Assembly: GCF_031844685.1 (NCBI RefSeq)
Contig: NZ_CP134605.1
Coordinates: 5,740,001 to 5,804,000 of the forward strand
Direction: 5' to 3'
Source of the DNA: Streptomyces sp. ITFR-21
Lineage (GTDB): Bacteria > Actinomycetota > Actinomycetes > Streptomycetales > Streptomycetaceae
DNA length: 64,000 nucleotides
Below are positions 42,275-50,633 of the stretch, piece after piece; the stretch's first letter is position 1, and each line of letters begins with the position of its first letter. The notes beneath the pieces are model-generated. The model was not told the DNA's origin. It ran no database searches and saw only the letters and a program-made list of their open reading frames with translations. The position numbers were made by a program, and so were the translations under genes.

Positions 42275-43513
42275 GTGACCAGAGAGCGATATCCGACGAC
42301 GGCCGAAGTAACCGAGGGTGCGCGGGCGTTGGTGCAGAGTCATCCGGGGATCTGCCAAATGGGGGCGGTCGGCAGATCGCGCATGGGCCGTCCGCTGCTG
42401 ATGCTGACGGTCGGCCGGGGCGCGCGGAACGTCCTGGTGGTGGCCGGCCCGCACGCCAACGAGGCAGCGGTCGGCGGCGCCACCGTACTGCGGCTGGCCG
42501 GGCAGATCGCCGAGCGGCACGAACGCGGCGAGGACGACGGCAGCGCGTGGCACTTCCTGCTCTGCATCGACCCGGACGGTGCGGCGCTCAACGAACGGTG
42601 GCTGCCCGGGCCCTACACGTTGCGCGGCCACTACGAGCACTTCTTCCGGCCGTGCGCCGCCGAACAGCCGGAGTGGCTGCCGCCCGACGGCGAGGTGGCG
42701 TCGGCGGCACTCCCGGAGACCCGGGCGCTGGTCGGTGTGCTGGACCGGTTGCGCCCGGTACTCCAGTGCTCGCTGCACGGCATCGACGTCGGCGGCAGCT
42801 TCGTCCAACTCACCAGCGACATCCCCGGAGTTCCGGAGCGGATCGGCAAGTCGGCGGCGGAACTGGACATTCCGCTGGAGAGCGGCGCGTCCGACGCCTT
42901 CCAGTGGCCCAGCCCCGGCCCCGGGGTCTACGTGATGCCGCCCGTCTCCGACCCGGCCGCCGGCGACGGCGCGCACTCCACGTGGGCGCGCGCCCAGCGC
43001 TACGACGGGGTGACCGCCGTCGTCGAGGTCCCCATGTGGGCCTGCGACCGCAGCGCGGACACCACCCCGCACCCGGCGCCCGACCAGGCGCTGCGCGCGG
43101 CCGGCGCGGCCCTGCGCCGGAACCTGCCCACCGTGGCCCGGGCGCTGCACCGGATGGACCCCGAACTCGGCGGCGCGGACGGCCCGATGCTGCGCACGGT
43201 CCGCGAACTGGTCGCCATCGGGCCGCGGTTGAGCGCCGAATGGGACCCGGCGGTCCGCCCGCCGGACGCGGCCCCGCTCCCCGCGATGACCACCGCCCGC
43301 GTCACCAGCATCGAGGTCTACGCCCAGCGCGTTCCGCTGCGCGCCGCCGCCATGCTGCGCCGTATCGCCGCCGTGCCGTGCGTCACGCGCCTGGTGGACG
43401 AGTGGTGCGAGGCGTATGAACGCGCCTACCGTCCCCGCTGGGTGCCCGTCGCCGACCAGGTCGAACAGCAGGCGCGCAGCGTGATCGCGGTCTACGAGGA
43501 GCTCCCCGGGTAG
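42275..43513 (+). CDS. M14-family metallocarboxypeptidase
   Basis: A 412-residue protein of the zinc carboxypeptidase fold. Ligands are visible as VAGPHANEAAVGG (HxxE), LQCSLHGIDVGG (third His) and VTAVVEVPMWAC with the catalytic Glu. DPDGAALNERWLPGP is typical of the DUF2817/M14 group. No signal peptide, so it works in the cytoplasm, perhaps on cell-wall or gamma-glutamyl peptides. GTG 42275 is preceded by AGGGGGG. A palindromic promoter element lies upstream. The last 100 residues are helical without recognised domain. Confidence 0.85.
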   Translation: MTRERYPTTAEVTEGARALVQSHPGICQMGAVGRSRMGRPLLMLTVGRGARNVLVVAGPHANEAAVGGATVLRLAGQIAERHERGEDDGSAWHFLLCIDPDGAALNERWLPGPYTLRGHYEHFFRPCAAEQPEWLPPDGEVASAALPETRALVGVLDRLRPVLQCSLHGIDVGGSFVQLTSDIPGVPERIGKSAAELDIPLESGASDAFQWPSPGPGVYVMPPVSDPAAGDGAHSTWARAQRYDGVTAVVEVPMWACDRSADTTPHPAPDQALRAAGAALRRNLPTVARALHRMDPELGGADGPMLRTVRELVAIGPRLSAEWDPAVRPPDAAPLPAMTTARVTSIEVYAQRVPLRAAAMLRRIAAVPCVTRLVDEWCEAYERAYRPRWVPVADQVEQQARSVIAVYEELPG

Positions 43514-43883
43514 CGTGCAGCGCGGCTGAGCGCAGGCCGGGGTCGGCCTGCGTCGGCCGGTCGGCGGGTGCGGCGCGGGACGCCGCCTGGGGCCGGTGGC
43601 GGTGTGCTGCCTGTCCGTCGGCCGGTCGCGCGGTCCCCCCGCGCCCCGGCCCGGCCGCGGCGCCCGCGTACGAGGGCGCGGGGCCACCACCCGGTGCGGC
43701 GGCCCGCGGGCACCGTGCCCGCTCCCGCCGTGCCCGCCCCGCCGTGCCCGCCCCGGCGGGTCCGTCCGCGGCCGGTCCAGGCCCCGCCGTCACCCGCGCG
43801 GAGCAGCCCGTATCCCGCCGCGCCGCCGATGCGCCGATCATGGGGACGAGGGGTGACCGCCCAGCCGAGAGCAGGTGAACGCG
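43514..43883. other. non-coding spacer
   Basis: A 370 bp GC-rich stretch between the M14 and LapA-like genes. No frame with a convincing codon pattern, no clear hairpin terminator and no repeat was seen. The ribosome site AGGTGA of the next gene is at 43873. Confidence 0.5.
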
Positions 43884-44129
43884 ATGAGTTCCGACAAGCC
43901 GCCCGGCCGCGGCTCCTTCCGTGAGCTGGTGACAGCGGGCAGGATCGCCGTCCTGGTGCTCACCGCGCTCGCGCTGATCTTCATCTTCGAGAACACCCGG
44001 CGGATCAGGATCCGGCTGGTCATCCCCGAGGTGACGATGCGGCTGTGGGCGGCCCTGCTGATCACCTTCGTCGTCGGCCTGCTGTGCGGGGCGTACCTGC
44101 GGTTCCTCGCCCGGCGCACCCGCCGCTGA
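43884..44129 (+). CDS. LapA-domain (DUF1049) membrane protein
   Basis: An 81-residue protein with two hydrophobic helices: IAVLVLTALALIFIFENTRR, then WAALLITFVVGLLCGAYLRF. The link between them, with IRIRLVIPEVTMRLWAAL, is the LapA signature (N..V.v.f....v.lplalll). In enterobacteria LapA/LapB act in lipopolysaccharide control. In actinobacteria the role is unknown. ATG 43884 is chosen with AGGTGA 5 nt upstream; a GTG at 43875 is possible. Confidence 0.8.
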   Translation: MSSDKPPGRGSFRELVTAGRIAVLVLTALALIFIFENTRRIRIRLVIPEVTMRLWAALLITFVVGLLCGAYLRFLARRTRR

Positions 44130-44156
44130 GCCCCGGGCCAGCCCCGCCGTGCCGGG

Positions 44157-44648
44157 CTACGCCCGCAGGCCCGCCGTCAGCTCCTTCCCCATGCACACGC
44201 TCAGTTCGTCGTGCCGGTAGAACCCGAACTTGGGCACCGACAGATACCCGCAGGACGTGTACAGCGCGATCGCCTCGGGCTGCCTGAGCCCGGTCTCCAG
44301 CACCATCCGGGTCCGGCCGGCCGCCGCCGCGGTCGTCTCCAGCTCGGCCAGCAGCGCCCGCGCCAGCCCGAGGCCGCGCGCCTCCGGCACCACGAACATC
44401 CGCTTGATCTCGGCGTCCCCGTCCGCGAAGCCCTCCGGCGAGGAGTCCCACGCCCGCCAGCCGCCGCTGGCCACCGCGGTGCCCGCCGGGTCGTACACCA
44501 GCAGGTACAGGCCGCGCGGCGGCTCGAATTGCGCCGCGTCCATGGGGGTGACGTCGCCGTCCCCGTAGCGCCGTACGTACTCCTGCTGCACCAGGTCGTT
44601 GAGCTTCACCGCGTCGGGCGCGTCATAGCGCGTTGTTCTGATCTCCAC
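44157..44648 (-). CDS. GNAT-family N-acetyltransferase
   Basis: A 163-residue acetyltransferase. The acetyl-CoA site is in EIKRMFVVPEARGLGLARAL (R-G-x-G-x-A pattern), followed by TRMVLETGLRQPEAIALYTS and GYLSVPKFGFY, the typical C-terminal GNAT strand and helix. Target amine unknown. GTG 44648 is chosen: a TACGAT box lies 8 nt upstream and no ribosome site is seen, suggesting a leaderless message. It is divergent from exonuclease III with only 87 nt between the starts. Confidence 0.88.
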   Translation of the reverse strand: MEIRTTRYDAPDAVKLNDLVQQEYVRRYGDGDVTPMDAAQFEPPRGLYLLVYDPAGTAVASGGWRAWDSSPEGFADGDAEIKRMFVVPEARGLGLARALLAELETTAAAAGRTRMVLETGLRQPEAIALYTSCGYLSVPKFGFYRHDELSVCMGKELTAGLRA

Positions 44649-44656
44649 GACACCAT

Positions 44657-44662
44657 ATCGTA
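44657..44662 (-). promoter_or_regulatory. leaderless -10 box TACGAT for the GNAT gene
   Basis: Minus-strand TACGAT is 8 nt before GTG 44648 and lies inside the palindrome ATCGTACGAT (44657-44666), which could also be an operator. Confidence 0.4.
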
Positions 44663-44723
44663 CGATGTTCGCATGTATGTGCGGTGACGGGTGTCCGACG
44701 CATGGCTGCCCCCGACTCCCCGA

Positions 44724-44729
44724 TAGGGT
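44724..44729 (+). promoter_or_regulatory. leaderless -10 box TAGGGT for the second exonuclease III
   Basis: TAGGGT is 6 nt before GTG 44736, with no ribosome site. Confidence 0.5.
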
Positions 44730-44735
44730 CCCATC

Positions 44736-45542
44736 GTGTCGTTCATCGTTACCACCGTGAATGTCAACGGACTCCGCGCCGCCGCCAAGAAGGGCTTCCT
44801 GGAGTGGCTGGAGACCACCGCCGCCGACGTCGTGTGCCTCCAGGAGGTCCGCGCCGAGCCGGACCAGCTCCCGGTGGAGCTGCGCGACCCCGACGGCTGG
44901 CACGCCTACCACGCCCCGGCCGCCGCCAAAGGCCGCGCCGGGGTCTCCGTCCTCAGCCGCCTGCCACCCGCCGACGTACGGGTCGGCTTCGGCGCGCCGG
45001 AGTTCGACGCGTCCGGCCGCTACCTGGAGATCGACCTGCCCGCGGCGGGTCCCGGCCTCACCGTCGGCAGCCTCTACCTGCCCTCCGGAGAGGTCGGCAC
45101 CGAGCGGCAGGACGAGAAGTTCCGCTTCATGGACGCCTTCCACGGCCACCTCGCCGACCTGCACGCCAAAGCGGCGGCCGACGGCGGCCACGCCCTGGTC
45201 TGCGGCGACTGGAACATCGCCCACCAGGAGGCCGACCTCAGGAACTGGCGCGCCAACCAGAAGTCCGCCGGCTTCCTGCCCGAGGAGCGCGCCTGGCTCG
45301 GCCGGGTCCTCACCCCCTGGACCGACGTGGTCCGCCACCTCCACCCGGACACCGCCGGCCCGTACTCCTGGTGGTCCTACCGCGGCCGGGCCTTCGACAA
45401 CGACACCGGCTGGCGCATCGACTACCAGGTCGCCACCCCCGACCTGGCCCGTACCGCCACCCGTGCCGTGGTCGAACGCGCCGCCACCCACAACCTGCGC
45501 TGGTCCGACCACGCCCCGGTGACGGTCGACTACCGACTCTAG
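44736..45542 (+). CDS. exodeoxyribonuclease III (second copy)
   Basis: A 268-residue ExoIII-type protein with FIVTTVNVNGLRAAAKKGF at the start, VCLQEVRA (Glu), SLYLPSGEVG, VCGDWNIAHQEADLRNW (Asp-Asn) and WSDHAPVTVDY (Asp-His). NWRANQKSAGFLPEERAWL is typical of the actinobacterial XthA group and differs clearly from the paralogue at 671. It should cut abasic sites in base excision repair. The TAG stop is part of the CTAG that starts repeat copy 3. Confidence 0.92.
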   Translation: MSFIVTTVNVNGLRAAAKKGFLEWLETTAADVVCLQEVRAEPDQLPVELRDPDGWHAYHAPAAAKGRAGVSVLSRLPPADVRVGFGAPEFDASGRYLEIDLPAAGPGLTVGSLYLPSGEVGTERQDEKFRFMDAFHGHLADLHAKAAADGGHALVCGDWNIAHQEADLRNWRANQKSAGFLPEERAWLGRVLTPWTDVVRHLHPDTAGPYSWWSYRGRAFDNDTGWRIDYQVATPDLARTATRAVVERAATHNLRWSDHAPVTVDYRL

Positions 45543-45734
45543 ATCCGCCGTTCGGACCTCCGCGGTGTTCTGACCTCTCGGGCCTCCGCGGTGTCGCGGG
45601 GCCCGGCAGGCGCATCCGCCGCGTTCCCGCCGGCCGGCGGCACACCGAGCCGCCTCCCTCCTCGGCCGCGCAGCCGTGGCGCACCGGACCCCGCCCGCCC
45701 CTCCGGTCACGGAGATCCACACGCCAGAGCCCAG
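45539..45734 (-). repeat. CTAG-flanked inverted-end repeat, copy 3
   Basis: Inverted orientation relative to copies 1 and 2. The plus strand begins with the CTAG of the exonuclease stop codon and ends AGAGCCCAG (decayed). Shared blocks, read on the plus strand, are CCGCGTTCCCGCCGGCCGGC, GGTGTCGCGGGGCCC and CGCACCGGACCCCGC. A direct duplication of a GGACCTCCGCGGTGT-like word (45555-45595) makes it about 30 bp longer than copy 4. Confidence 0.82.
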
Positions 45735-45838
45735 GGTGCCCACGGCCCCTGCGGCCAGCCGGATTTGTGTTATCCGGGCCGCGCGGCGTCAGTCTCCTGT
45801 GCGGTCGGGGGCGGTACGCCGTGGTGGAGGTCGAGGCG

Positions 45839-46885
45839 ATGATGCACAAGGGACGCCGGCACAGGCGGACGAGGCGGGGCGGCGCGCTGGCCGCCGCGGC
45901 ACTGGCGGTGGCCGCCCTGTGCGTGGCGGTGTACGTGGTGGCCGGGCAGGGCGGCGGCCACTGGACCGCCGCGCGGGACGAACCGGCCGGCGCCGCCGCG
46001 ACGACCGCCGCGCTCCCCGGGCCGCCGGCGGCCCGGCCGTCCGCCACGACCCCGTCCGCCTCACCCACCGCGAAGAGGAGGCCGCCGACGGCGCCTGCTT
46101 CCGCGTCCCCGTCGCCCAGGCCGAAGGCCGAGCGGACCAAGGCCGCGCCGCCGCCCGCCGGCACCGGGGCCGGACCGGCGCCGCGCCCCGGCAGCCGGGT
46201 GTTCACCTTCGTCAACCACGTCAGCCGGACCATCTGGCTGGCCTCCGGTGAACAGACCGCGCAGCCCGCGCTCACCACCACCGGCTGGGTGCTGAAGGCC
46301 GGGCAGACGCTGAGCGTCCAGGTGCCCGACAAGTGGAACGGGCGCTTCTGGGGCCGTACCGGCTGCAGTTTCGACGCGTCCGGCAGCGGACACTGCGAAA
46401 CCGGCGACTGCGCGGGCAGGTTCCAGTGCCACCAGTACGGCGTGATCCCCGCGACGCTCGCCGAGTTCAACCTCAACTCCTGGAACGGGCTGGACTTCTA
46501 CGACGTCAGCCTGGTCGACGGTTCCAACCTGCCCATGTACATCAACCTCGTCGGCGGTACGACCGAGGACCCGATCAGCGCCGGCGGCTGCTCGGCCGCG
46601 GGCTGCACCCACGATGTCGCCTGCCCGGCCGAACTCCGGATCGAGGCGGGCGGCCGGACGGTCGGCTGCGAGTCGCCGTGCGGCGTCTTCGACACCGACC
46701 AGTACTGCTGCCGGGCCCAGTGGGCGCCGCGCGACAAGTGCCTGCCCGCGCAGTGGCCGGTGGACTACGCGGCGCTGTTCAAGAAGGCCGAGCCGTTCGC
46801 GTACTCGTATGTGGACGACGACGCGACCAGTACGTTCACCAGTCAGGGCGAGGCGGGCTACCGGATCACCTTCGGGTTGAGCTGA
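45839..46885 (+). CDS. thaumatin-like protein with an N-terminal membrane anchor
   Basis: A 348-residue secreted or anchored protein. A hydrophobic helix follows an Arg-rich start (ALAAAALAVAALCVAVYVVA), then a 70-residue Ala/Pro/Thr linker. The C-terminal 220 residues form a thaumatin-like domain: VFTFVNHVSRTIWLASG, SVQVPDKWNGRFWGRTGCSF, CETGDCAGRFQC, ATLAEFNLNSWNGLDFYDVS, LVDGSNLPM and numerous Cys. In plants this domain binds or cuts beta-glucans. In bacteria it is uncommon. ATG 45839 or 45842 are equally possible. Confidence 0.88.
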   Translation: MMHKGRRHRRTRRGGALAAAALAVAALCVAVYVVAGQGGGHWTAARDEPAGAAATTAALPGPPAARPSATTPSASPTAKRRPPTAPASASPSPRPKAERTKAAPPPAGTGAGPAPRPGSRVFTFVNHVSRTIWLASGEQTAQPALTTTGWVLKAGQTLSVQVPDKWNGRFWGRTGCSFDASGSGHCETGDCAGRFQCHQYGVIPATLAEFNLNSWNGLDFYDVSLVDGSNLPMYINLVGGTTEDPISAGGCSAAGCTHDVACPAELRIEAGGRTVGCESPCGVFDTDQYCCRAQWAPRDKCLPAQWPVDYAALFKKAEPFAYSYVDDDATSTFTSQGEAGYRITFGLS

Positions 46886-46960
46886 CGGGCCGCCGACCGG
46901 CCCGGCCGCAGCCGCGCGTGGCCGGCGCGCCACCTCGGCGCCGCTGTGGCCGGCCGGTGA

Positions 46961-47006
46961 ACCGGCCCCGACTTCCTGTACAGTTGCCCAGGAAGTCGGG
47001 GCCGGT
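46961..47006. terminator. 18 bp hairpin between thaumatin-like and DUF1304 genes
   Basis: Arms 46961-46978 (ACCGGCCCCGACTTCCTG) and 46989-47006 are exact complements around a 10 nt loop. It lies 76 nt after the thaumatin-like stop and only 19 nt before the DUF1304 start, so it is either a terminator or a structure in the 5' leader of the next message. Confidence 0.65.
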
Positions 47007-47024
47007 CGAGCCGTGGGGGATGCC

Positions 47025-47390
47025 GTGAACGTCGTCGCGAACGTACTGGTCGCGCTGGTCGCCGCGTTCCACGGCTACGTGCTGGTCCTGGAGATGTTCC
47101 TGTGGCAGGGCCCGCGAGGCCGCGCGCTGCACGGGCTCGACCCGGCGGGGGCCCGCACCACCGCGCCGCTCGCCGCCAACCAGGGCCTGTACAACGGCTT
47201 TCTGGCCGCGGGCCTGGTCTGGGGGCTGATCGCCGGGAACCCGGTGGGCTTCCAGGCGAAGGTCTTCTTCCTGTGCTGTGTGATCCTCGCGGGCGCGTAC
47301 GGCGCCGCCACCACCGCGTCCCGCACCATCCTGTATGCGCAGTTCGCCCCCGCGGCCGTCGCGCTGGCCGCGGTGCTCCTCGCAGCGTGA
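47025..47390 (+). CDS. DUF1304 membrane protein
   Basis: A 121-residue protein with four hydrophobic helices. The family pattern is clear: VAAFHGYVLVLEMFLWQGPR, LAANQGLYNGFLAAGLVWGL, FFLCCVILAGAYGAATTASR. The function of DUF1304 is unknown; in many genomes it is linked to a TetR gene, as here. GTG 47025 is preferred (GGGGGA 5 nt upstream) over GTG 47013. The stop overlaps the TetR start by 4 nt. Confidence 0.88.
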   Translation: MNVVANVLVALVAAFHGYVLVLEMFLWQGPRGRALHGLDPAGARTTAPLAANQGLYNGFLAAGLVWGLIAGNPVGFQAKVFFLCCVILAGAYGAATTASRTILYAQFAPAAVALAAVLLAA

Positions 47391-48007
47391 CCTCCGCACC
47401 CGGCCGGCCCGAGGTCCCGCCCGCCGGGCGGCCTACCCCGGCCGTCCTGGCCGACCCCGCCGACCCCCGGACGCTCCGCACCCGGGCCCGGCTGCGCGCC
47501 GCGCTCCTCGCCGAGTGCGAGCTGCGCCCGCTGGACCAGGTCAGTCTCTCGGCGGTGGCCCGCCGTGCCGGAGTCGGCCGGGCCACCCTCTATCTCCACT
47601 ACGACGGGCTCCGGGCGCTGGCCGTCGACGCCTGCGCCGACGTCGTACGCGACGGCGTGGACGCCCTGCACGCCTGGACCGGTACGCCGTCGCCCGACAC
47701 GCCGCCCGCGCCGCTCACCGGCTTCCTCACCGCCGTCGACCGCCGCGCGGACCTCTACCGCGCCCTGCTGCCCGACGGGGGCGGCGGCCCGCTCGGCACC
47801 CTCCTGCACCGCGAACTGCGCGCCCGCTCCCTGGCCGAGCGGCTCAGGGCCGGCGCTCCGCAGCCCGCACTGGCCGCCTCCGCGACGGCCGCCGCCTTCA
47901 CCGGACTGCTCGCCGACTGGCTGCACGGCGAAGTCGCCCAGCCCCCGGAGGAGTTCGCGCTGAACGTGTGGCGGGTGCTGCTGGCCGTGCACCGGGCGGT
48001 GCGCTGA
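47387..48007 (+). CDS. TetR-family regulator
   Basis: A 206-residue regulator with the helix-turn-helix DQVSLSAVARRAGVGRATLY and LHYDGLRALAVDACAD. The C-terminal ligand domain ends in ASATAAAFTGLLADWLHGEV. The start is GTG 47387, overlapping the DUF1304 stop (GTGA), so both are made from one message. It probably represses the DUF1304-tetR operon in response to an unknown ligand. The N-terminal 30 residues before the HTH are Pro-rich. Confidence 0.87.
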   Translation: MTSAPGRPEVPPAGRPTPAVLADPADPRTLRTRARLRAALLAECELRPLDQVSLSAVARRAGVGRATLYLHYDGLRALAVDACADVVRDGVDALHAWTGTPSPDTPPAPLTGFLTAVDRRADLYRALLPDGGGGPLGTLLHRELRARSLAERLRAGAPQPALAASATAAAFTGLLADWLHGEVAQPPEEFALNVWRVLLAVHRAVR

Positions 48008-48104
48008 CCGGGCCTCCCGGTCGTCCGGAAACGGCGCGCCTCCGGTAAGACCCGCCCGACGCCCGCGGCGCGTCCCACCGCGGGCGTACCACCGTCCGCC
48101 GCCC

Positions 48105-48114
48105 GGTCTAGACA
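48105..48114. promoter_or_regulatory. weak dre-like site before the L,D-transpeptidase-like gene
   Basis: GGTCTAGACA differs from the DasR core GGTCTAGACC by one base, but the flanks do not match the full consensus. It lies about 95 bp before ATG 48208. Confidence 0.3.
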
Positions 48115-48207
48115 CCCCTGCCGTACGAAAGTGATCTGTGGGACGAAACGGTCGACTGTGGGGGCTGGGATGTGGCGGCGGCGAAATGGTTTGCGACGAT
48201 TGGCGCG

Positions 48208-49098
48208 ATGACCGCGACTCCGAGCGACGCACCCGACGGGGGCCGAGACGATCCTGGCCGTGTCCGCAACCGGCACCGGCGGCCTCGACGTACCCGCAGG
48301 CGCCCGGTGCTGATGGCGACCGCGGGCGCGGTCGGGCTGGTGGTGGCCGGCGCCGGGTACCTGGTGGTTTGCCGGCACGGCGGCACGGCGGTCGCCGACG
48401 ACGGCCGGCATCCTCCGACGGCCGCCGCACCGGCCCCGACGGGCGTCGCCACCGCGGCGAAGGCGGCCCCGAACGCGTCAGGTCCGGCCGCCCGCCCGGC
48501 CGGGTTGCCCGCCGTGATCCCCGGGATCGGCCCCAGGACCCGGGCCGAGATCCCCGCCGCCAGCCGCCAGGTGCTGGTCGCCGCCGGAAAGGCGCGGAGC
48601 TCCTCGGACACCCGGGTCACGCTGTGGTCCCGTACCGCGGACGGCCATTGGAAACCCGGTGCCACCTGGCCCGCGCACAACGCGCTGCACGGGTGGACCG
48701 CCTCGCACCACGCGGGCGATCTGCACAGCCCCATCGGGGTGTTCACGCTGCACGACGCGGGCGGCTTCGACGCCGACCCGGGCTCGAAGCTGCCGTACCA
48801 CCACTCGGCCGCGTTCCAGGCCGGCGGCGTCGGGTTCGACGGCGAGACGCTGGACGACGCCTTCGACTACGTGATCGCCATCGACTACAACCGCGTTCCC
48901 GGTACGTCGCCGCTCGACGGTACGCAGCCGCTCGGTGCCGGCCGCGGCGGCGGGATCTGGGTGCACGTGGACCACGGCGGCCCCACGCACGGCTGCGTGA
49001 GCATTCCCGCGTCGCGGATGGTCGAGCTGCTGCGCACCCTGCTCCCGGCGGAACATCCGGTGATCGTGATGGGCGACCGTGCGTCGCTGGCCACCTGA
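48208..49098 (+). CDS. L,D-transpeptidase (YkuD)-fold exported protein
   Basis: A 296-residue protein with a cytoplasmic Arg-rich N-terminus, one transmembrane or signal helix (ATAGAVGLVVAGAGYLVVC) and an extracellular catalytic domain. The YkuD signature is IWVHVDHGGPTHGCVSIP, holding the His and the catalytic Cys (HGC). HSPIGVFTLHDAGGF is the typical strand before it. Such enzymes make 3-3 peptidoglycan crosslinks or attach proteins. GTG 48172 is an alternative start. It stands alone between DUF1304-tetR and the convergent phospholipase gene. Confidence 0.85.
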   Translation: MTATPSDAPDGGRDDPGRVRNRHRRPRRTRRRPVLMATAGAVGLVVAGAGYLVVCRHGGTAVADDGRHPPTAAAPAPTGVATAAKAAPNASGPAARPAGLPAVIPGIGPRTRAEIPAASRQVLVAAGKARSSSDTRVTLWSRTADGHWKPGATWPAHNALHGWTASHHAGDLHSPIGVFTLHDAGGFDADPGSKLPYHHSAAFQAGGVGFDGETLDDAFDYVIAIDYNRVPGTSPLDGTQPLGAGRGGGIWVHVDHGGPTHGCVSIPASRMVELLRTLLPAEHPVIVMGDRASLAT

Positions 49099-49176
49099 AC
49101 CGGCGCGCGGGTGCCGGGCGCCGGGCGCACCGCCGTAGCGGCGGCCCGAACCCCCGGCGCCCGGTGGCGCTGTCGG

Positions 49177-50280
49177 TCAGCCGCGCGGGACGACCAGGGA
49201 CTGCACGTCCGGCAGGCTCTTCCAGTCGTTCGAAGCGACTGTGGCGTGCGCCTTGGCCAGCAGCGCGATCCGCGCCGCCGCGTCGGCGGGCGACGGGTTC
49301 ACGTCGTCGAGAGCGGGAGCCACGTTCTGCGAGTCCGTCATGAACAGCAGGTAGTGGTTGGCGTCGTACCAGCCGGTGTCGATCGACCCGTTGAGGAAGG
49401 CCGACGCGTCACCGTCGAACGCCACGAACCAGGGCCGCAGTGTGGTGTCGGAGTAACGCGTACGCGGGTCGTTCGCCTGCGCGTTGTGCACCGACGGGAA
49501 GATGTTCGCCTGCGCGGTCCTGCCCTGGGTGTGCAGGTCGCGCAGGTACTGCGCGTACTCCTTGTCGGTCCACAGGGAGTCGGTCGGGTTGGCCTCCTCG
49601 ACCGTGCCGGGGATGATCTCCAGCAGCACCTTGCCGGCCAGCTGGGCCCGCGTCGGCCAGTTGCCGGCCTTAGCGGCGTCGTCCAGCGTGGCGTACTGGC
49701 CGCCACCTGGCTTGTCCAGCAGGTCGTTCGGCTTGAAGACCAGGCTGCCCAGGTGCTGGCTGATGGACTGGTCCAGCTTCGCCGGGCTCATCCCGAGGCT
49801 GGCCTGGAAGCCTGCCTTCAGCTCCAGCTTGATGACCAGCGGGTCATGGCCCGGGTGCGCGCCGAGCCACACCCGCACGTCGTCCAGGCAGGACTCCAGG
49901 TCCTTGTTGGCCCCGCCGGTGTACAGGTCCGCGGGGGACGAGGCGTTGACGCAGTTGTTCCCGTTGCCGGTCAGGCTGGAGTGGCTGACCTTCCACTCCT
50001 GGGTGAAGAAGTCGTCCCAGACGTCCAGTTCGATCATCGAGGTGCCCGTGTCGAGCGCCTGTGCGAGGTAGCTGAAAGTCGCCGGGTCGTAGCTGTTGTG
50101 CAGTCCCGACGTGGTGGCACCGGACAGGGGCAGTGAGTCGGTGCCGGCGGCGGAAGCGGCGCCGCCTCCGGGGCCGGCCACCGCGAAGGCCAGGCATGCG
50201 GTCAGGGTGCCGAGCAGCGCGGTGCGCAGGGCCGCGCGGGGCCGAAGGGTAACTCGACGACGGGTCATGAAACCGGTCAC
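49177..50280 (-). CDS. secreted Ca2+-dependent phosphatidylinositol phospholipase C
   Basis: A 367-residue protein with a signal peptide (ALRTALLGTLTACLAFAVAG, cleavage likely after GGAASAA). The PI-PLC fold shows the first catalytic His in SGLHNSYDPATF, acidic IELDVWDDFF and the second His in WKVSHSSLTGNG. This is the pattern of the small Ca2+-dependent Streptomyces PI-PLCs (as in S. antibioticus). It should split phosphatidylinositol outside the cell. GTG 50280 is chosen for GGAGG 5 nt upstream. Confidence 0.87.
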   Translation of the reverse strand: MTGFMTRRRVTLRPRAALRTALLGTLTACLAFAVAGPGGGAASAAGTDSLPLSGATTSGLHNSYDPATFSYLAQALDTGTSMIELDVWDDFFTQEWKVSHSSLTGNGNNCVNASSPADLYTGGANKDLESCLDDVRVWLGAHPGHDPLVIKLELKAGFQASLGMSPAKLDQSISQHLGSLVFKPNDLLDKPGGGQYATLDDAAKAGNWPTRAQLAGKVLLEIIPGTVEEANPTDSLWTDKEYAQYLRDLHTQGRTAQANIFPSVHNAQANDPRTRYSDTTLRPWFVAFDGDASAFLNGSIDTGWYDANHYLLFMTDSQNVAPALDDVNPSPADAAARIALLAKAHATVASNDWKSLPDVQSLVVPRG

Positions 50281-50633
50281 GTCTCCTCCATTGGGGGGTG
50301 GCTCTCCGTTCAGGACAGTGACTGCCATGCATGAATCGACGGAGACATGACACATAACACGGTCTGGAATCCTCCTGTCGGCTCTGATTCGGACAGATCC
50401 CGCGCCGCGCGGAAGCGGTGGCCCGCCTTTGTGGGACCGGAGTTGACGCTGTGTCGGCTGCGGTGGCCGACATGTCGTAAATGGGGAGCCTGTGAACCGG
50501 TTCACACCGGGGCTCGCCTTCCGGACCGAACGGCCAAGCCGGAGATCGGGGGCCGGCGTGGGGGAGCGGCGACCGGGGAGGCGCGCCGGACGCCGATGGC
50601 GTCACCCGCGCGGGACGGGATTCCCGGAGTCTC
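50281..50633. promoter_or_regulatory. upstream region of the phospholipase gene with a 16 bp palindrome
   Basis: No gene is recognised here. The section near the phospholipase start is comparatively AT-rich (50330-50400) and probably holds its promoter. A perfect palindrome TGTGAACC/GGTTCACA lies at 50491-50506, about 215 nt upstream of the start codon. It includes GGTTCAC-like words that resemble half of a PHO box, but there is no second direct repeat. Confidence 0.4.

Noticed and set aside
50491..50506. PHO box before the phospholipase gene
   Set aside because: PHO boxes are direct 11 bp repeats with GTTCACC. Here only one inverted pair is present.
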